A DNA stretch of 64,000 bases, taken from Halanaerobium saccharolyticum (GTDB lineage Bacteria; Bacillota; Halanaerobiia; Halanaerobiales; Halanaerobiaceae). How positions within the stretch are numbered: position 1 is the first letter of the stretch; every line of letters starts with the position of its first letter. The notes under the pieces are model-generated. The model searched no databases. It saw only the letters and a list, made by a program, of their open reading frames with translations, and was not told the origin of the DNA. Shown here piece after piece: positions 11,801 through 20,030 of this stretch. The translations under genes and the position numbers were made by a program. The stretch is from NCBI RefSeq assembly GCF_003259895.1, contig NZ_QLME01000002.1, positions 1-64,000 on the forward strand, written 5' to 3'.

Positions 11801-11875
11801 TATCAAAATGCAGCTGAATTAGAACAAGTTGATCTTGATAGAGCAGCTGAAAGGCTGGAAAGAATAATTAAATAG
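8828..11875 (+). CDS. Secreted multidomain GH3 beta-glucosidase
   Basis: Exported exo-acting glycosidase of 1015 residues. In order: signal peptide (1-28); a Listeria-Bacteroides (Flg_new) repeat at about 35-98 (EGYVFAGWYT, LNLYAQW); GH3 N-domain from about 150, with the nucleophile D470 in GVICTDWG; GH3 C-terminal alpha/beta sandwich at about 560-850; a small beta-sandwich of the putative-Ig type near 865-945 (ELISGDLPAGFEFENGVLAGTP); and a C-terminal helical FIVAR-like segment (LINLAQAENAGNYTDQEW). The repeat and FIVAR-type modules are typical of surface or secreted Firmicute proteins and suggest wall or glycan contact. GH3 enzymes cut beta-glucosides or beta-xylosides; which one cannot be decided here. 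It follows the esterase closely and ends at a strong terminator. Confidence 0.88.
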   Translation: MRTNSKLILIFFILAVLVFVWMNNSLAQDSEYKITFYTSGLEIDSKIVQRNQTIELPDPPEREGYVFAGWYTSESEEQYNAFDPTQEINSDLNLYAQWIAEDHVNIIESTSADKTVELGYSDSSGIEIRSMDDNSIVEAEELETGTLDYPVYKDLNKNGKLDPYEDWRLSVDERTADLASQMSYQEIAGLMLYSSHQTSWENSMPTQAQVTFLANDDLRHVLMAGEVPAEVAAPWNNNIQAISEKLGLGIPANNSSDPRHSAAVGVEYYSDNTGTISLWPNSLGLAATFDPELVKEFAQIASKEYRALGISTALSPQIDIATEPRWNRTNGTFGEDPKLAADMTEAYVSGFQGTFADGELTGWGYDSVNAMMKHWPGGGAGEGGRDAHSDFGKYSVFPGNNFDAHTIPFVDGGLVGENGDTTMATAVMPYYTISYNVDPSGKDLSNAYSEYIISDLLRDKYNFDGVICTDWGVDGGRGWGPAIEPLDTAARSKLLIEAGVNQFGGRNTSRYILEAVELAEEEGTEEEFRDHMEFAAVRLLKNIFRTGLFENPYLDEKESSDLVGNEEFVEKGYEAQLKSIIMLKNKNDLLPLAEDTAIYIPQHEGEYIFKGAENDFTVVDSSEEADLAVVTMNSPQSPIEPPIGWAMFGGGWSPGEKAPYDFEEYPYDHGYYPLTLQYSEYTAVEARDVSIAGDYRNITEIEGTASSKYLNRSYKNRKMTATNFGQYQQLLDTKKAMGDKPVITVINLDNPMIFKEVDPLADAILLRFTASDNAVLDILSGREEPSGLLPLQMPEDMAEVENQAEDLPRDMEVYQDSAGNYYDFAFGLDWDGVIDDHRVEKYRREPLKKPQTAENSNTTADYVTVETKTLPMGQLGSEYSAKIKTKEPANLELISGDLPAGFEFENGVLAGTPVEKTDKYGEQLKLRAAAAGKLDRVFRITLVVNETGPVNLADPNQLSILINLAQAENAGNYTDQEWEELNEALRNAKAVYQNAAELEQVDLDRAAERLERIIK

Positions 11876-11900
11876 AAATCAATAAAAATATAAAACATTT

Positions 11901-11941
11901 AAAAAGCTCCAATTACTCAGTTAAAGTAGTTGGAGCTTTTT
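11901..11941 (+). terminator. Rho-independent terminator after GH3 gene
   Basis: AAAAAGCTCCAA and TTGGAGCTTTTT pair perfectly, with a further short TACT/AGTA pairing inside, then end in a T-run. Confidence 0.85.
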
Positions 11942-12014
11942 AGAGTTAAAAAAACAATTAATAATATTGCTATAATTTACAAATAATGGTATAATATTTA
12001 TATTATCATTGAAC

Positions 12015-12043
12015 TTGATCGTTAAGTTATGGTAAAATATAAA
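12015..12043 (+). promoter_or_regulatory. Sigma-A-type promoter for the Rpn-like gene
   Basis: TTGATC and TATAAA are separated by 17 bases, ending 21 bases before the TTG start codon. Confidence 0.5.
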
Positions 12044-12064
12044 TAGAGAGATGGAGGAAATATA

Positions 12065-13039
12065 TTGGATGTTATAAAAAGTCCACATGATTCTCTTTTT
12101 AAAAGAACTCTTGGTGATAAAAAAGTAGCAGTAGATTTTCTAGAAAACTACCTATCAGATAATATTTTAAAAGAAATTGATTTAACAGATATTAAGATAG
12201 CTAAAGATAGTTTTATAGATAAAGATTTAGCAGAAAGTTTTTCTGATATTTTATATAATGTAAGTATCGATGGCAAAGACGGGTTTATTTATCTATTATT
12301 TGAACATAAAAGCTATTTTGATAAAATGACTCCAATCCAGATGCTGGGCTATATTACAGATATCTGGGAGCTTTATGATAATCAGACTAAAAATGAAAGA
12401 CTGCCACCTATTATACCGATTCTTATTTACCATGGAAAAAGAAAATGGAATTATGGCAGCAGATTATCTGGGTTAGTTGAAGAGACTTCAGAGGCTATTT
12501 CAGATTATATACCTGATCATAAGTACTTACTTTATGATTTTTCCAAATACTCTGATGCAGAGATAAAGGGTCAGATCAAGTTAAGATTATTTTTGAAATT
12601 AATATCGCATATTTTTGATGATAATTTTGATAATGGGCTGCGGGAAGTTCTGCCGTTATTAATTGAACTAAGAGAAAAAACAACTGGACTTGAATATATT
12701 GAAACCGTTGTGAATTATATTTTAAATACAGGAGAGGAAATTTCTTTAAATGAGTTGGAGCAAAAATCAAAAAACATTTCAACTGAAGGGAGTGCTGTAA
12801 TTATGACTATAGCAGAAAAGATTTATCATGATGGCAAAGAAGAAGGTAGAGAAGAAGGAAAAATCGAAAATATGCATGAGATGATTGAATTTGCACTTGA
12901 GTTGAAATTTGGACTGAAAAGCAAGGATATTATAGAGGATATAAAGGAGATAAATGATTACAATAAATTAGAAGAGATTAAGCATGCTATACGAAATCAT
13001 GATTCTTTAGAAGAATTTACTGCTAGTTTAAATTTTTAA
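12065..13039 (+). CDS. Rpn/PD-(D/E)XK nuclease-family protein (transposase_31 type)
   Basis: Member of the recombination-promoting nuclease family (RpnA-like, formerly called putative transposases). It opens with the family start SPHDSLFKRTLGD, has the core segment LLFEHKSYFDKMTPIQMLGYITDIWE, which supplies the E-x-K of a PD-(D/E)XK site, then PIIPILIYHG. The C-terminal third is charged and ends in the usual DGKEEGREEGK coiled tail. 324 residues. Start is TTG: GGAGG lies 8 bases upstream and no in-frame ATG occurs before residue 88. It stands alone between two terminators. Family members cut DNA and stimulate RecA-independent recombination; the role here is unknown. Confidence 0.8.
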   Translation: MDVIKSPHDSLFKRTLGDKKVAVDFLENYLSDNILKEIDLTDIKIAKDSFIDKDLAESFSDILYNVSIDGKDGFIYLLFEHKSYFDKMTPIQMLGYITDIWELYDNQTKNERLPPIIPILIYHGKRKWNYGSRLSGLVEETSEAISDYIPDHKYLLYDFSKYSDAEIKGQIKLRLFLKLISHIFDDNFDNGLREVLPLLIELREKTTGLEYIETVVNYILNTGEEISLNELEQKSKNISTEGSAVIMTIAEKIYHDGKEEGREEGKIENMHEMIEFALELKFGLKSKDIIEDIKEINDYNKLEEIKHAIRNHDSLEEFTASLNF

Positions 13040-13123
13040 TTTGATAGATTTAGAATTTGCTTTTATAAAATAAAAAACAACATAGTTGGAAAATTATTTA
13101 AAACAATAATAACTTCTATTATT

Positions 13124-13155
13124 AAAGGCGGTTGCTTAATGCAGCTGCTTTTTTC
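13124..13155 (+). terminator. Likely rho-independent terminator
   Basis: AAAG(G)CGGTTGC pairs with GCAGCTGCTTT, with one bulge and two wobbles, around a short loop, followed by TTTTTT. Confidence 0.55.
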
Positions 13156-13248
13156 ATTATTAAAATTAAGTTTTAAGAATTATTTGTAATCATCTTTCAG
13201 ATTAAATATAATAATAATAGAAAGTACACAATCCGGGAGGGATAAATA

Positions 13249-14241
13249 ATGGAATATAAAACTATTGGCAAAACAGGTGTAGAGGTTTCTCCACTCTGTT
13301 TTGGAACGATGTCCTTTGGTGGAATTGCTGATGAAAATATGTCGCGTAAGATGTTTAAGGAAGCACGTGATCGGGGTATTAATTTTTTTGATTCTGCGGA
13401 TGTATATAATGAAGGCCGCTCTGAAGAACTACTGGGTAAGTTTATGCAGGAACATAAATGTCGGGATCAGCTGGTTATTACTTCAAAGGTCTTTGGGAAA
13501 ACGGCGGAAGATGTTAATGCAAAAGGACTTTCTCGCCGTCATATTAAACTGGGAGTAGAAGCCAGTTTAAGAAGATTGAAGACTGACTGGATTGACTTCT
13601 ATTTTGTCCACAGCTTTGATTCGAAAACAGATATGCTGCAGACTTTAAAAGCAATGGATGATCTGGTTAAAGAAGGCAAGATTCTGTATCCGGCAGTCAG
13701 CAACTGGGCAGCCTGGCAGATAGAAATGGCGCTCGGTATTTCTCGTCAGGAGAGTCTGGCCCGTTTCGAGTTGATCCAGCCGATGTATAATCTGGTTAAA
13801 AGACAGGCAGAAGTTGAAATTTTACCGATGGCTGTAGCAGAAAACATGGGTGTTATTTCTTATAGTCCCCTTGGTGGTGGACTATTAACCGGTAAGTATG
13901 GAAAAGATAAGCGGCCTGATAAAGGTAGACTGGTAGAAAGAGAAGATTATGCAACCCGTTATGGTTTAAAACAGTATTATCAAATAGCAGAGGATTTTAG
14001 CAATCACGCTCGAGAAAGAGGTGTTGATCCGGCATCATTAGCAGTTGCCTGGGTAGAGTCCAATCCTGCGATCACTGCTCCAATTATCGGAGCCCGCAAC
14101 CTGGAACAGCTTAAGGGTTCTCTGGGAGCACTGGATATTGAGATGACTGAGGAATGGAGAAAAGAAATAACTGAACTCTCAATTACTCCGCCGCCGGCAA
14201 CAGATAGATTAGAAGAACAGAAGAATATAAATTATTTTTAA
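13249..14241 (+). CDS. Aldo-keto reductase
   Basis: NAD(P)H-dependent aldehyde/ketone oxidoreductase of 330 residues with an eight-stranded barrel fold. The AKR catalytic tetrad is visible: D48 and Y53 (FFDSADVY), K80 (ITSK) and H121 (YFVHSFD). The cofactor-binding end PIIGARNLEQLKGSLGAL is also present. Sequence style matches the YajO/perakine-reductase-like group rather than the sugar-specific AKRs. GGGAGGG lies 9 bases before the ATG. It is monocistronic, flanked by terminators, so context gives no substrate. Confidence 0.87.
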   Translation: MEYKTIGKTGVEVSPLCFGTMSFGGIADENMSRKMFKEARDRGINFFDSADVYNEGRSEELLGKFMQEHKCRDQLVITSKVFGKTAEDVNAKGLSRRHIKLGVEASLRRLKTDWIDFYFVHSFDSKTDMLQTLKAMDDLVKEGKILYPAVSNWAAWQIEMALGISRQESLARFELIQPMYNLVKRQAEVEILPMAVAENMGVISYSPLGGGLLTGKYGKDKRPDKGRLVEREDYATRYGLKQYYQIAEDFSNHARERGVDPASLAVAWVESNPAITAPIIGARNLEQLKGSLGALDIEMTEEWRKEITELSITPPPATDRLEEQKNINYF

Positions 14242-14251
14242 AGCAATTTAG

Positions 14252-14286
14252 AGGTCTGTCAGAAGCTTTTTTTCTGATAGGCCTTT
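14252..14286 (+). terminator. Rho-independent terminator after aldo-keto reductase
   Basis: AGGTCTGTCAGAA pairs with TTCTGATAGGCCT, including G-U pairs, around a T-rich loop and runs into TTTTC. Confidence 0.65.
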
Positions 14287-14325
14287 TCTAATTTTAATTT
14301 CACTGCAAATAGTGTTAAAATTAAG

Positions 14326-14361
14326 ATAGTATAAGAAATTTGTATATAGTATAAGAAATTT
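14326..14361. repeat. Tandem direct repeat upstream of the his promoter
   Basis: ATAGTATAAGAAATTT occurs at 14326-14341 and again at 14346-14361, a 20-base period (about two helical turns), ending 10 bases before the -35 box. This spacing suits side-by-side binding of a regulator on one DNA face. No regulator can be named. Confidence 0.6.
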
Positions 14362-14371
14362 CCAAAATAAC

Positions 14372-14400
14372 TTGACAGCTACGGATTATATAATTATAAT
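14372..14400 (+). promoter_or_regulatory. Consensus promoter of the histidine operon
   Basis: TTGACA, 17 bases, TATAAT: both hexamers match consensus exactly. The leader to the hisZ ATG is only about 55-60 bases, too short for a T-box, and no His-codon leader peptide is visible, so control is probably at initiation or by HisZ-HisG feedback. Confidence 0.85.
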
Positions 14401-14464
14401 AGATACAACGCTTTAATACTTTAACATGGTAAAGAACTAAAATAATAAGTGGGAGGCAAAATAA

Positions 14465-15730
14465 ATGAATGCATTTGTAGAAGGTGTCAGAGATATTTTA
14501 CCGGCAGAACTGCGGAAAAGAAGAGCTATCTATCAGACAATCAGGGAGGTTTTTGAAGCCAATGCCTATCGAGAGGTTATTACCCCAACTCTTGAGTCGT
14601 TAGAATTGTATGCAGGTATAGAAGGGCTGGTTGATAAAAGCGAGATGTTTAAAGTAGTTGATGACAAAGGTCAAATTTTAGTTTTAAGACCGGATCTGAC
14701 AATGCCGATCGCACGACTGGCAGCAAGTCGTTTTCAGGATAGTCCCCGACCACTTAAATTTTCCTATTTAAGTTCGGCTTTTCAGTCAAAAAATTCTCAG
14801 AGTTTAAGCCTCAAGGAAAAAACTCAGGCTGGAGTTGAATTGATCGGTTCAGATGGTTTAGAATCTGATTTAGAAATGATCCTGCTTTTAATTAAAACAA
14901 TGCAGAAAGTTGGAGTTGAAGAACCACTGGTAGATATCGGTCATGCTGATTTAATCAACGAAATTTTTGCGGATTTAAACATTGCGGAAACTGAAAAAAG
15001 CGAACTGCGCCAGCTGCTGGCAGCTAAAAATAAGGTTGGAATCAAAAACTATATTAAAGATATTGAACTGACAGAGGATGCAGCAGAGGTTTTATTAAGA
15101 CTGCCTTCACTCTTTGGTGCTCCCAAAAAAGTGGTTAAAGAATTGGAAAAAATGCCTTTATCAACGGAGACCAAAGATGCTTTAAAGACTTTAGAAAAGT
15201 TATTTAATAAACTGGAAGAATTTGAAGCTCTTAAATATATTACCTTTGATCCCATGCTGATTTCCCGTCACGGCTATTATACCGGCCTGATATTTAAAGG
15301 CTATGCTAAAGGATACAGCAACCTGCTGGCAAGTGGCGGACGCTATGATAATCTGACAGAAAAATTTGGTGTTGAAGAACCTGCCGTCGGCTTTGCTCTG
15401 GAAATAGAAAACCTGCTTGACTATTTAAATCGAACAGAAAATTTCAGTGAAGATCTGGAAAAAAGATTTTTGATTTCCTATCAGCAGGATAAGGACTTTA
15501 AACTTGCCTATGAACTGGCGGAAGATTTGCGGAATGCAGGTTTTGTGACAGAAGTATATAACGGTGCCGGCAGAGAATACCTGGATTTTCAGCAGATAGA
15601 TTTTGTGATTTCTCTGCAGGCTGATCAGCTGGAGTTAAAACAGTATGGCGGTTCCAGTGCAGAAATTGAAAGAAATCAGAAGGAAGCATTAGAGTACCTG
15701 ATTTTAAATAAAATAGAGGAGTGGGAATAA
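14465..15730 (+). CDS. hisZ: ATP phosphoribosyltransferase regulatory subunit
   Basis: Catalytically inactive paralog of histidyl-tRNA synthetase that pairs with the short form of HisG in the first step of histidine synthesis and mediates histidine feedback. 421 residues. The class-II synthetase-like features are seen (GVRDILPAE at the start, LRPDLTMPIAR for motif 2 region, GYYTGLIFKGY and ASGGRYDNL toward the C-terminus), while the following gene is a short HisG, which requires HisZ. GGGAGG is 11 bases before the ATG. It opens the nine-gene operon and overlaps hisG by one base (TAATG). Confidence 0.92.
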   Translation: MNAFVEGVRDILPAELRKRRAIYQTIREVFEANAYREVITPTLESLELYAGIEGLVDKSEMFKVVDDKGQILVLRPDLTMPIARLAASRFQDSPRPLKFSYLSSAFQSKNSQSLSLKEKTQAGVELIGSDGLESDLEMILLLIKTMQKVGVEEPLVDIGHADLINEIFADLNIAETEKSELRQLLAAKNKVGIKNYIKDIELTEDAAEVLLRLPSLFGAPKKVVKELEKMPLSTETKDALKTLEKLFNKLEEFEALKYITFDPMLISRHGYYTGLIFKGYAKGYSNLLASGGRYDNLTEKFGVEEPAVGFALEIENLLDYLNRTENFSEDLEKRFLISYQQDKDFKLAYELAEDLRNAGFVTEVYNGAGREYLDFQQIDFVISLQADQLELKQYGGSSAEIERNQKEALEYLILNKIEEWE

Positions 15731-16371
15731 TGGAGAATCTCTGTATTGCCATGGCCAAAGGAAGGCTGGCAAAAAAAGCAGTCAGGCTCTTCCGGAAGGC
15801 CGGATATGACTTACCCGAAAATATGCTTAAATCACGCAAATTGATTTTTGAAATAGAAAGCGAAAAATTTGAAATTATTTTAGTTAAGCCAGCAGACGTA
15901 CCGATTTATGTGGAATATGGGACTGCTGATCTGGGAATTGTGGGCAAGGATACCTTACTGGAAGAAAATCGTGATCTTTACGAAGTTCTAGATTTAGATT
16001 ACGGAGTCTGTGAGTTTGCTCTGGCTGGACTGCCTGATCGAAAAGATACATTACTGGAGCGTAAGGTAGCCACTAAATATCCTGATTTTACCCGCCGTTA
16101 TTTCCGCAAAAAGGGAGAACCGGTTGAGATTATTAAATTAAATGGTTCAATTGAGCTTGCCCCTCTGACCGGTCTGGCAGATACCATTCTGGATATTGTA
16201 GAAACCGGCAGAACATTAAAAGAAAATGGGCTGGTAGTCTATGAGAGTATTAGAGACCTGTCTGCGCGTCTGGTGGTTAACAAGGTAAGTATGAAAACCA
16301 GGCAGGAGGAGATTGCTTCTATTATTGAAGCTCTGGATCAAGTATTAAATGGAGATGATAATGATGCTTAA
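15730..16371 (+). CDS. hisG: ATP phosphoribosyltransferase, short catalytic form
   Basis: Joins ATP and PRPP to make phosphoribosyl-ATP, committing flux to histidine. 213 residues, so it lacks the C-terminal regulatory domain of long HisG, consistent with hisZ upstream. Motifs: AMAKGRLAKKA at the N-terminus, ADLGIVGKDTL, and the PRPP-binding stretch near ADTILDIVETGRTL. A GTG at 15721 is in frame, but the ATG at 15730 is placed well after AGGAG and gives the usual N-terminus MENLCIAMAKGR. Translationally coupled to hisZ. Confidence 0.93.
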   Translation: MENLCIAMAKGRLAKKAVRLFRKAGYDLPENMLKSRKLIFEIESEKFEIILVKPADVPIYVEYGTADLGIVGKDTLLEENRDLYEVLDLDYGVCEFALAGLPDRKDTLLERKVATKYPDFTRRYFRKKGEPVEIIKLNGSIELAPLTGLADTILDIVETGRTLKENGLVVYESIRDLSARLVVNKVSMKTRQEEIASIIEALDQVLNGDDNDA

Positions 16372-17665
16372 TATAAAAAGGATTAAAGATGGCCGAAAAA
16401 ATGTGGATCAGGTTAAAAAGATGCTGGATAGTCGTTCTGGTGATAATCTGGCTCAATATCGAGAAATAGCAGCAGGAATTTTAAAAAATGTTCAAAAAAA
16501 TGGTGACCTCGCAGTTTTAGAATATACTTCGCGTTTTGATGGAGTTAAATTTGAAGCTTCAGAACTGGAGGTAAGTGGAGAAGAAATTGAGGCTGCACTT
16601 AAAGAAGTGGATGAGGATTTTAAAGAAGCTCTAAAAAACGCAGCTGCTAATATAGAAGACTTTCATGCTGAGCAAAAGGACAGATCCTGGCAGAAGCAGA
16701 AAAAACCGGGGATTATCACCGGTCAGGTCTGCAGGCCGCTAAAAAGAGCAGGAGTTTATGTACCTGGAGGTAGAGCAGCTTATCCATCTTCAGTTTTAAT
16801 GACAGTTATCCCGGCCAAAGTGGCGGGAGTTGAAGAAATCATAATGCTGACCCCACCTGATAAGGAAGGAAAGGTGAGCCCTGTTATCCTGGCAGCAGCT
16901 GAGATTGCAGGTGTTGATCGAATCTTCAAGATTGGTGGGGCTCAGGCCGTAGCTGCAGCAGCCTATGGAACCGAAACTGTGCCGGGTGTTGATATTATTG
17001 TTGGTCCGGGTAATATTTATGTTTCAATGGCTAAAGAATTAGTTTTTGGCCAGGTAAAAATTGATATGATTGCTGGACCCAGTGAAATTTTAATTATGGC
17101 AGAAAAAGATTCCAATCCGGCCTATATTGCAGCTGATTTAATGAGTCAGGCTGAACATGATCCCCTGGCTTCTTCAATTTTAGTTACCGATGCCCCGGAG
17201 CTGATCGGGAAGGTAGAGAAAGAATTAGAAAAACAGATTGAAAAAATGAGCAAAAAAGAAATCATCAAGGAATCACTGGAAGAATTCGGACTGATGATTG
17301 AGGTTGAAGACCAGGAAGCAGCAGTGGAAATGATCAATCTGGTTGCTCCCGAACACCTGGAGCTGGCAGTTAAAAATCCATTTGAGCTGCTGCCGGCAGT
17401 AGAAAATGCAGGCTCCATTTTTTTAGGAGAATATACTCCGGAGCCAGTTGGAGATTATTATGCAGGTCCAAACCATGTCCTGCCTACAAATTCAACTGCC
17501 AGATTCTTTTCACCTTTATCAGTACGGGATTTCGTCAAATATTCTGGTTTTATCTACTACAGCAGAGAGGCACTTAAAGAAGCAAGTGATGATGTGATCT
17601 GTCTGGCAGAAGGTGAGGGTCTTGATGCCCACGCTAATTCAGTTAGAATTAGAAATGAAAACTAA
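16361..17665 (+). CDS. hisD: Histidinol dehydrogenase
   Basis: Zn- and NAD-dependent enzyme that oxidises L-histidinol to L-histidine in two steps. About 434 residues, normal length. Family motifs: PGGRAAYPSSVLMTVIPAKVAGV, KIGGAQAVAAAAYGTETVP, VGPGNIYV, DMIAGPSEILIMA, DLMSQAEHDP (Zn ligand region), VAPEHLEL and GPNHVLPT. Four in-frame ATGs are clustered at 16349-16364. The ATG at 16361 lies 6 bases after GGAG and is chosen; 16364 is nearly as good. Overlaps the end of hisG by 11 bases. Confidence 0.94.
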   Translation: MMLNIKRIKDGRKNVDQVKKMLDSRSGDNLAQYREIAAGILKNVQKNGDLAVLEYTSRFDGVKFEASELEVSGEEIEAALKEVDEDFKEALKNAAANIEDFHAEQKDRSWQKQKKPGIITGQVCRPLKRAGVYVPGGRAAYPSSVLMTVIPAKVAGVEEIIMLTPPDKEGKVSPVILAAAEIAGVDRIFKIGGAQAVAAAAYGTETVPGVDIIVGPGNIYVSMAKELVFGQVKIDMIAGPSEILIMAEKDSNPAYIAADLMSQAEHDPLASSILVTDAPELIGKVEKELEKQIEKMSKKEIIKESLEEFGLMIEVEDQEAAVEMINLVAPEHLELAVKNPFELLPAVENAGSIFLGEYTPEPVGDYYAGPNHVLPTNSTARFFSPLSVRDFVKYSGFIYYSREALKEASDDVICLAEGEGLDAHANSVRIRNEN

Positions 17666-17717
17666 AGTAGTTTAAAGCTAAATGTAGATTTAGTATTTTA
17701 AGCTGAAGGAGGAAAAA

Positions 17718-18824
17718 ATGAGCAGTAATAATTTAAATAACAAAGAGCAAATCTTAAAAGAACAGCTGCGGCCCGAAGTTAGAGCGATTTCTCCCTACCA
17801 TGGGGAAGAAGATGACTTCGAGGTAAAAATCAACCTTTCAGGAAATGAATCCCCCTTTGATCTGCCGCAGGAGATTAAGGATAAATTTAAAAAAGAATTT
17901 GATCAACATGATATCAACCGCTATCCGGAAATTTATTCGGAACGCTTACATCAGACCCTGGCTGATTATTTAAGCAGAGAGCTGAATAAGGAAGTCAGGA
18001 ATGAAGAAGTATTAGTCGGCAACGGCTCAGATGAAATACTGGATATTTTAATTCGATGTTTTGTTGAACCAGGAGATGTTGTGCTTTCCCAGACCCCTAC
18101 TTTTTCGATGTATAAATATTTTACTGAGTTAAGTGGTGGTAGTTACGAGGAGCTGCCGCTGACTGAAGACTTTGATTATCAGAATATCAAGAATAAAATT
18201 GATGAATTAGATCCCAAAATTATCTTTTTCTGTTCTCCCAATAATCCAACCGGTGAGGTGCTGGAGAGGGAAATGATTTTAAAAGTGGCTGAATATTTTA
18301 CTGGCCCGGTGCTGGTGGATGAGGCTTATGCAGATTTTAATGAGCTTGATTTAATGCCTGATGTCAGTGATTATCCCAATCTAGCAGTGACCCGGACTTT
18401 CTCCAAGGCCTTTGGACTGGCAGGAATCCGTTTTGGTTATTTATATGGGAATCAGATACTGGTTGAGGAATTGAAAAAAGTATTGAAGCCATACAATTTA
18501 AACTCCTTAACAGATATTCTGGCCTGTTTAATTCTGGATAATGATGATATTATAAAAGAAAGAATTAAATTTATTAAAAAAGAACGGCAGAAGCTTTATC
18601 AGAAATTGAATCAGTATCAAAAATGGCAGCTTTATCCTTCGATGGCTAATTTTCTTTACATAGAGGGCGAAAAAACTGTGGAGTTTAAAAATATTTTAAA
18701 TCAGCGGGGGATTAAGATCAGGTCCTTTAATAGTGAACCGCCAGCAATTAGAATTACTGTTGGTAGTGAAGAAGAAAATGAAGCAGTTTTAGAGGCTTTT
18801 GCAGAATTTAAAGAGAAAAATTAG
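17718..18824 (+). CDS. hisC: Histidinol-phosphate aminotransferase
   Basis: PLP enzyme converting imidazole-acetol phosphate to histidinol phosphate with glutamate. 368 residues, fold-type I. The PLP lysine is K230 in TRTFSKAFGLAGIRFGY; SPNNPTG and DEAYADF are the usual cofactor-contact motifs, and R in PAIRITVG binds the substrate carboxylate. The N-terminus INLSGNESPFDLP fits HisC. It begins 52 bases after hisD, the widest gap in the operon, with AAGGAGG before the ATG. Confidence 0.93.
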   Translation: MSSNNLNNKEQILKEQLRPEVRAISPYHGEEDDFEVKINLSGNESPFDLPQEIKDKFKKEFDQHDINRYPEIYSERLHQTLADYLSRELNKEVRNEEVLVGNGSDEILDILIRCFVEPGDVVLSQTPTFSMYKYFTELSGGSYEELPLTEDFDYQNIKNKIDELDPKIIFFCSPNNPTGEVLEREMILKVAEYFTGPVLVDEAYADFNELDLMPDVSDYPNLAVTRTFSKAFGLAGIRFGYLYGNQILVEELKKVLKPYNLNSLTDILACLILDNDDIIKERIKFIKKERQKLYQKLNQYQKWQLYPSMANFLYIEGEKTVEFKNILNQRGIKIRSFNSEPPAIRITVGSEEENEAVLEAFAEFKEKN

Positions 18825-18836
18825 GAGTGATTTATA

Positions 18837-19424
18837 ATGAGTAAAGATCGGGTAGCAGTTGAGCAGCGAAAAACCAATGAAACTGAAATTATTGCCAGTG
18901 TAAATCTGGATGGAAAAGGCAGAAGTGAGATCACAACAGGGATTGGGTTTTTCAATCATATGCTGGATCAAATTTCCCGTCACGGCAGCATTGATCTTGA
19001 GCTTTCTGTTAAAGGAGATCTCCAAATTGATCAGCACCATACAGTAGAAGACACCGGGATTGCTCTGGGTAAGGCTTTTGCCAGAGCTCTGGGAGATAAA
19101 AAAGGAATTAGCCGTTTCAGCAGTGCCCTGGTTCCTCTGGATGAAACTTTAGTCAGAGCAGTTGTTGATATCAGCGGCCGCCCCTATCTATACACTGACT
19201 TACCCTTTACAAGAGAAATGGTTGGAGACTTCCCGGCGGAGATGGTAGTTGAGTTTATGCGGGCCTTTGCCTTTAATGCAGGGATTACCCTTCATTTAGA
19301 AATTTTACATGGTGAAAACTGTCACCATCAGATTGAGGCAGTTTTTAAAGCTCTGGCCAGAGCTCTAAAAGATGCAGTAAAAATCGAGTCAGATCAAATT
19401 CCTTCCACAAAGGGTGTGCTGTAA
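18837..19424 (+). CDS. hisB: Imidazoleglycerol-phosphate dehydratase
   Basis: Mn-dependent dehydratase of the sixth step of histidine synthesis. 195 residues, the monofunctional form without a phosphatase domain. Metal-binding motifs are clear: FFNHMLDQISRHG, DQHHTVEDTGIALG, and HHQIEAVFKALARAL near the C-terminus. Twelve bases separate it from hisC with AGGAGTGAT as ribosome site, and its TAA touches the ATG of hisH. Confidence 0.95.
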   Translation: MSKDRVAVEQRKTNETEIIASVNLDGKGRSEITTGIGFFNHMLDQISRHGSIDLELSVKGDLQIDQHHTVEDTGIALGKAFARALGDKKGISRFSSALVPLDETLVRAVVDISGRPYLYTDLPFTREMVGDFPAEMVVEFMRAFAFNAGITLHLEILHGENCHHQIEAVFKALARALKDAVKIESDQIPSTKGVL

Positions 19425-20030
19425 ATGATCGCGATAATAGATTATGGAGCAGGAAATTTAAACAGTATTCAGAAGGCACTGGAGTTTGTGGGGGAAGAGA
19501 CAGTTATTTTAGAAAAAGCTGAGCAAAAAGATTTAGATAAATATTCAGGTCTGGTTTTACCGGGAGTAGGCGCTTTTCCGGGGGCAATGAAGAGGTTGAA
19601 GCAGGGAAATTTCGTTAATTTTATTGAAAAATTTGTAGCTACAGGCAAACCTTTTTTAGGAGTCTGTCTGGGGATGCAGCTCTTATTTGAGTGGGGATTT
19701 GAGGATCAAAAGACTGCAGGTCTGGGTCTGCTCAAAGGTAATATTGTCAGGATGGAGACAGAATACAAGATTCCTCATATGGGGTGGAACCAGCTGCAGA
19801 TAATTAAAAATGATCCTTTATTTAATGGTCTGCCGGAAAATTCTCATTTTTATTTTGTTCATTCCTATCTGTTAGGTGAGCTGACCGATGATGTACTGGC
19901 CACAGTTGGTTATGGAACTACAGTACCAGCAGTGGTCAGAAAAGATAATGTAATTGGATTTCAGTTTCATCCCGAAAAAAGTGGAGATAATGGGATTAAA
20001 CTTTTAGAGAATTTTAGGGAGCTGTTATAG
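19425..20030 (+). CDS. hisH: Imidazole glycerol phosphate synthase, glutaminase subunit
   Basis: Class-I glutamine amidotransferase that feeds ammonia to HisF. 201 residues. The nucleophile C81 is in GVCLGMQLLF, and the His/Glu pair of the triad is in FQFHPEKSG near the C-terminus. DYGAGNLNSI at the start and PGVGAFPGAM are typical. Its ATG follows the hisB stop directly (TAAATG) and its TAG is followed directly by the hisA ATG, so expression is coupled. Confidence 0.95.
   Translation: MIAIIDYGAGNLNSIQKALEFVGEETVILEKAEQKDLDKYSGLVLPGVGAFPGAMKRLKQGNFVNFIEKFVATGKPFLGVCLGMQLLFEWGFEDQKTAGLGLLKGNIVRMETEYKIPHMGWNQLQIIKNDPLFNGLPENSHFYFVHSYLLGELTDDVLATVGYGTTVPAVVRKDNVIGFQFHPEKSGDNGIKLLENFRELL

Noticed and set aside
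14401-14464. T-box or His-leader attenuator before hisZ
   Set aside because: The leader is only about 60 bases, with no specifier loop, no run of His codons and no terminator hairpin.
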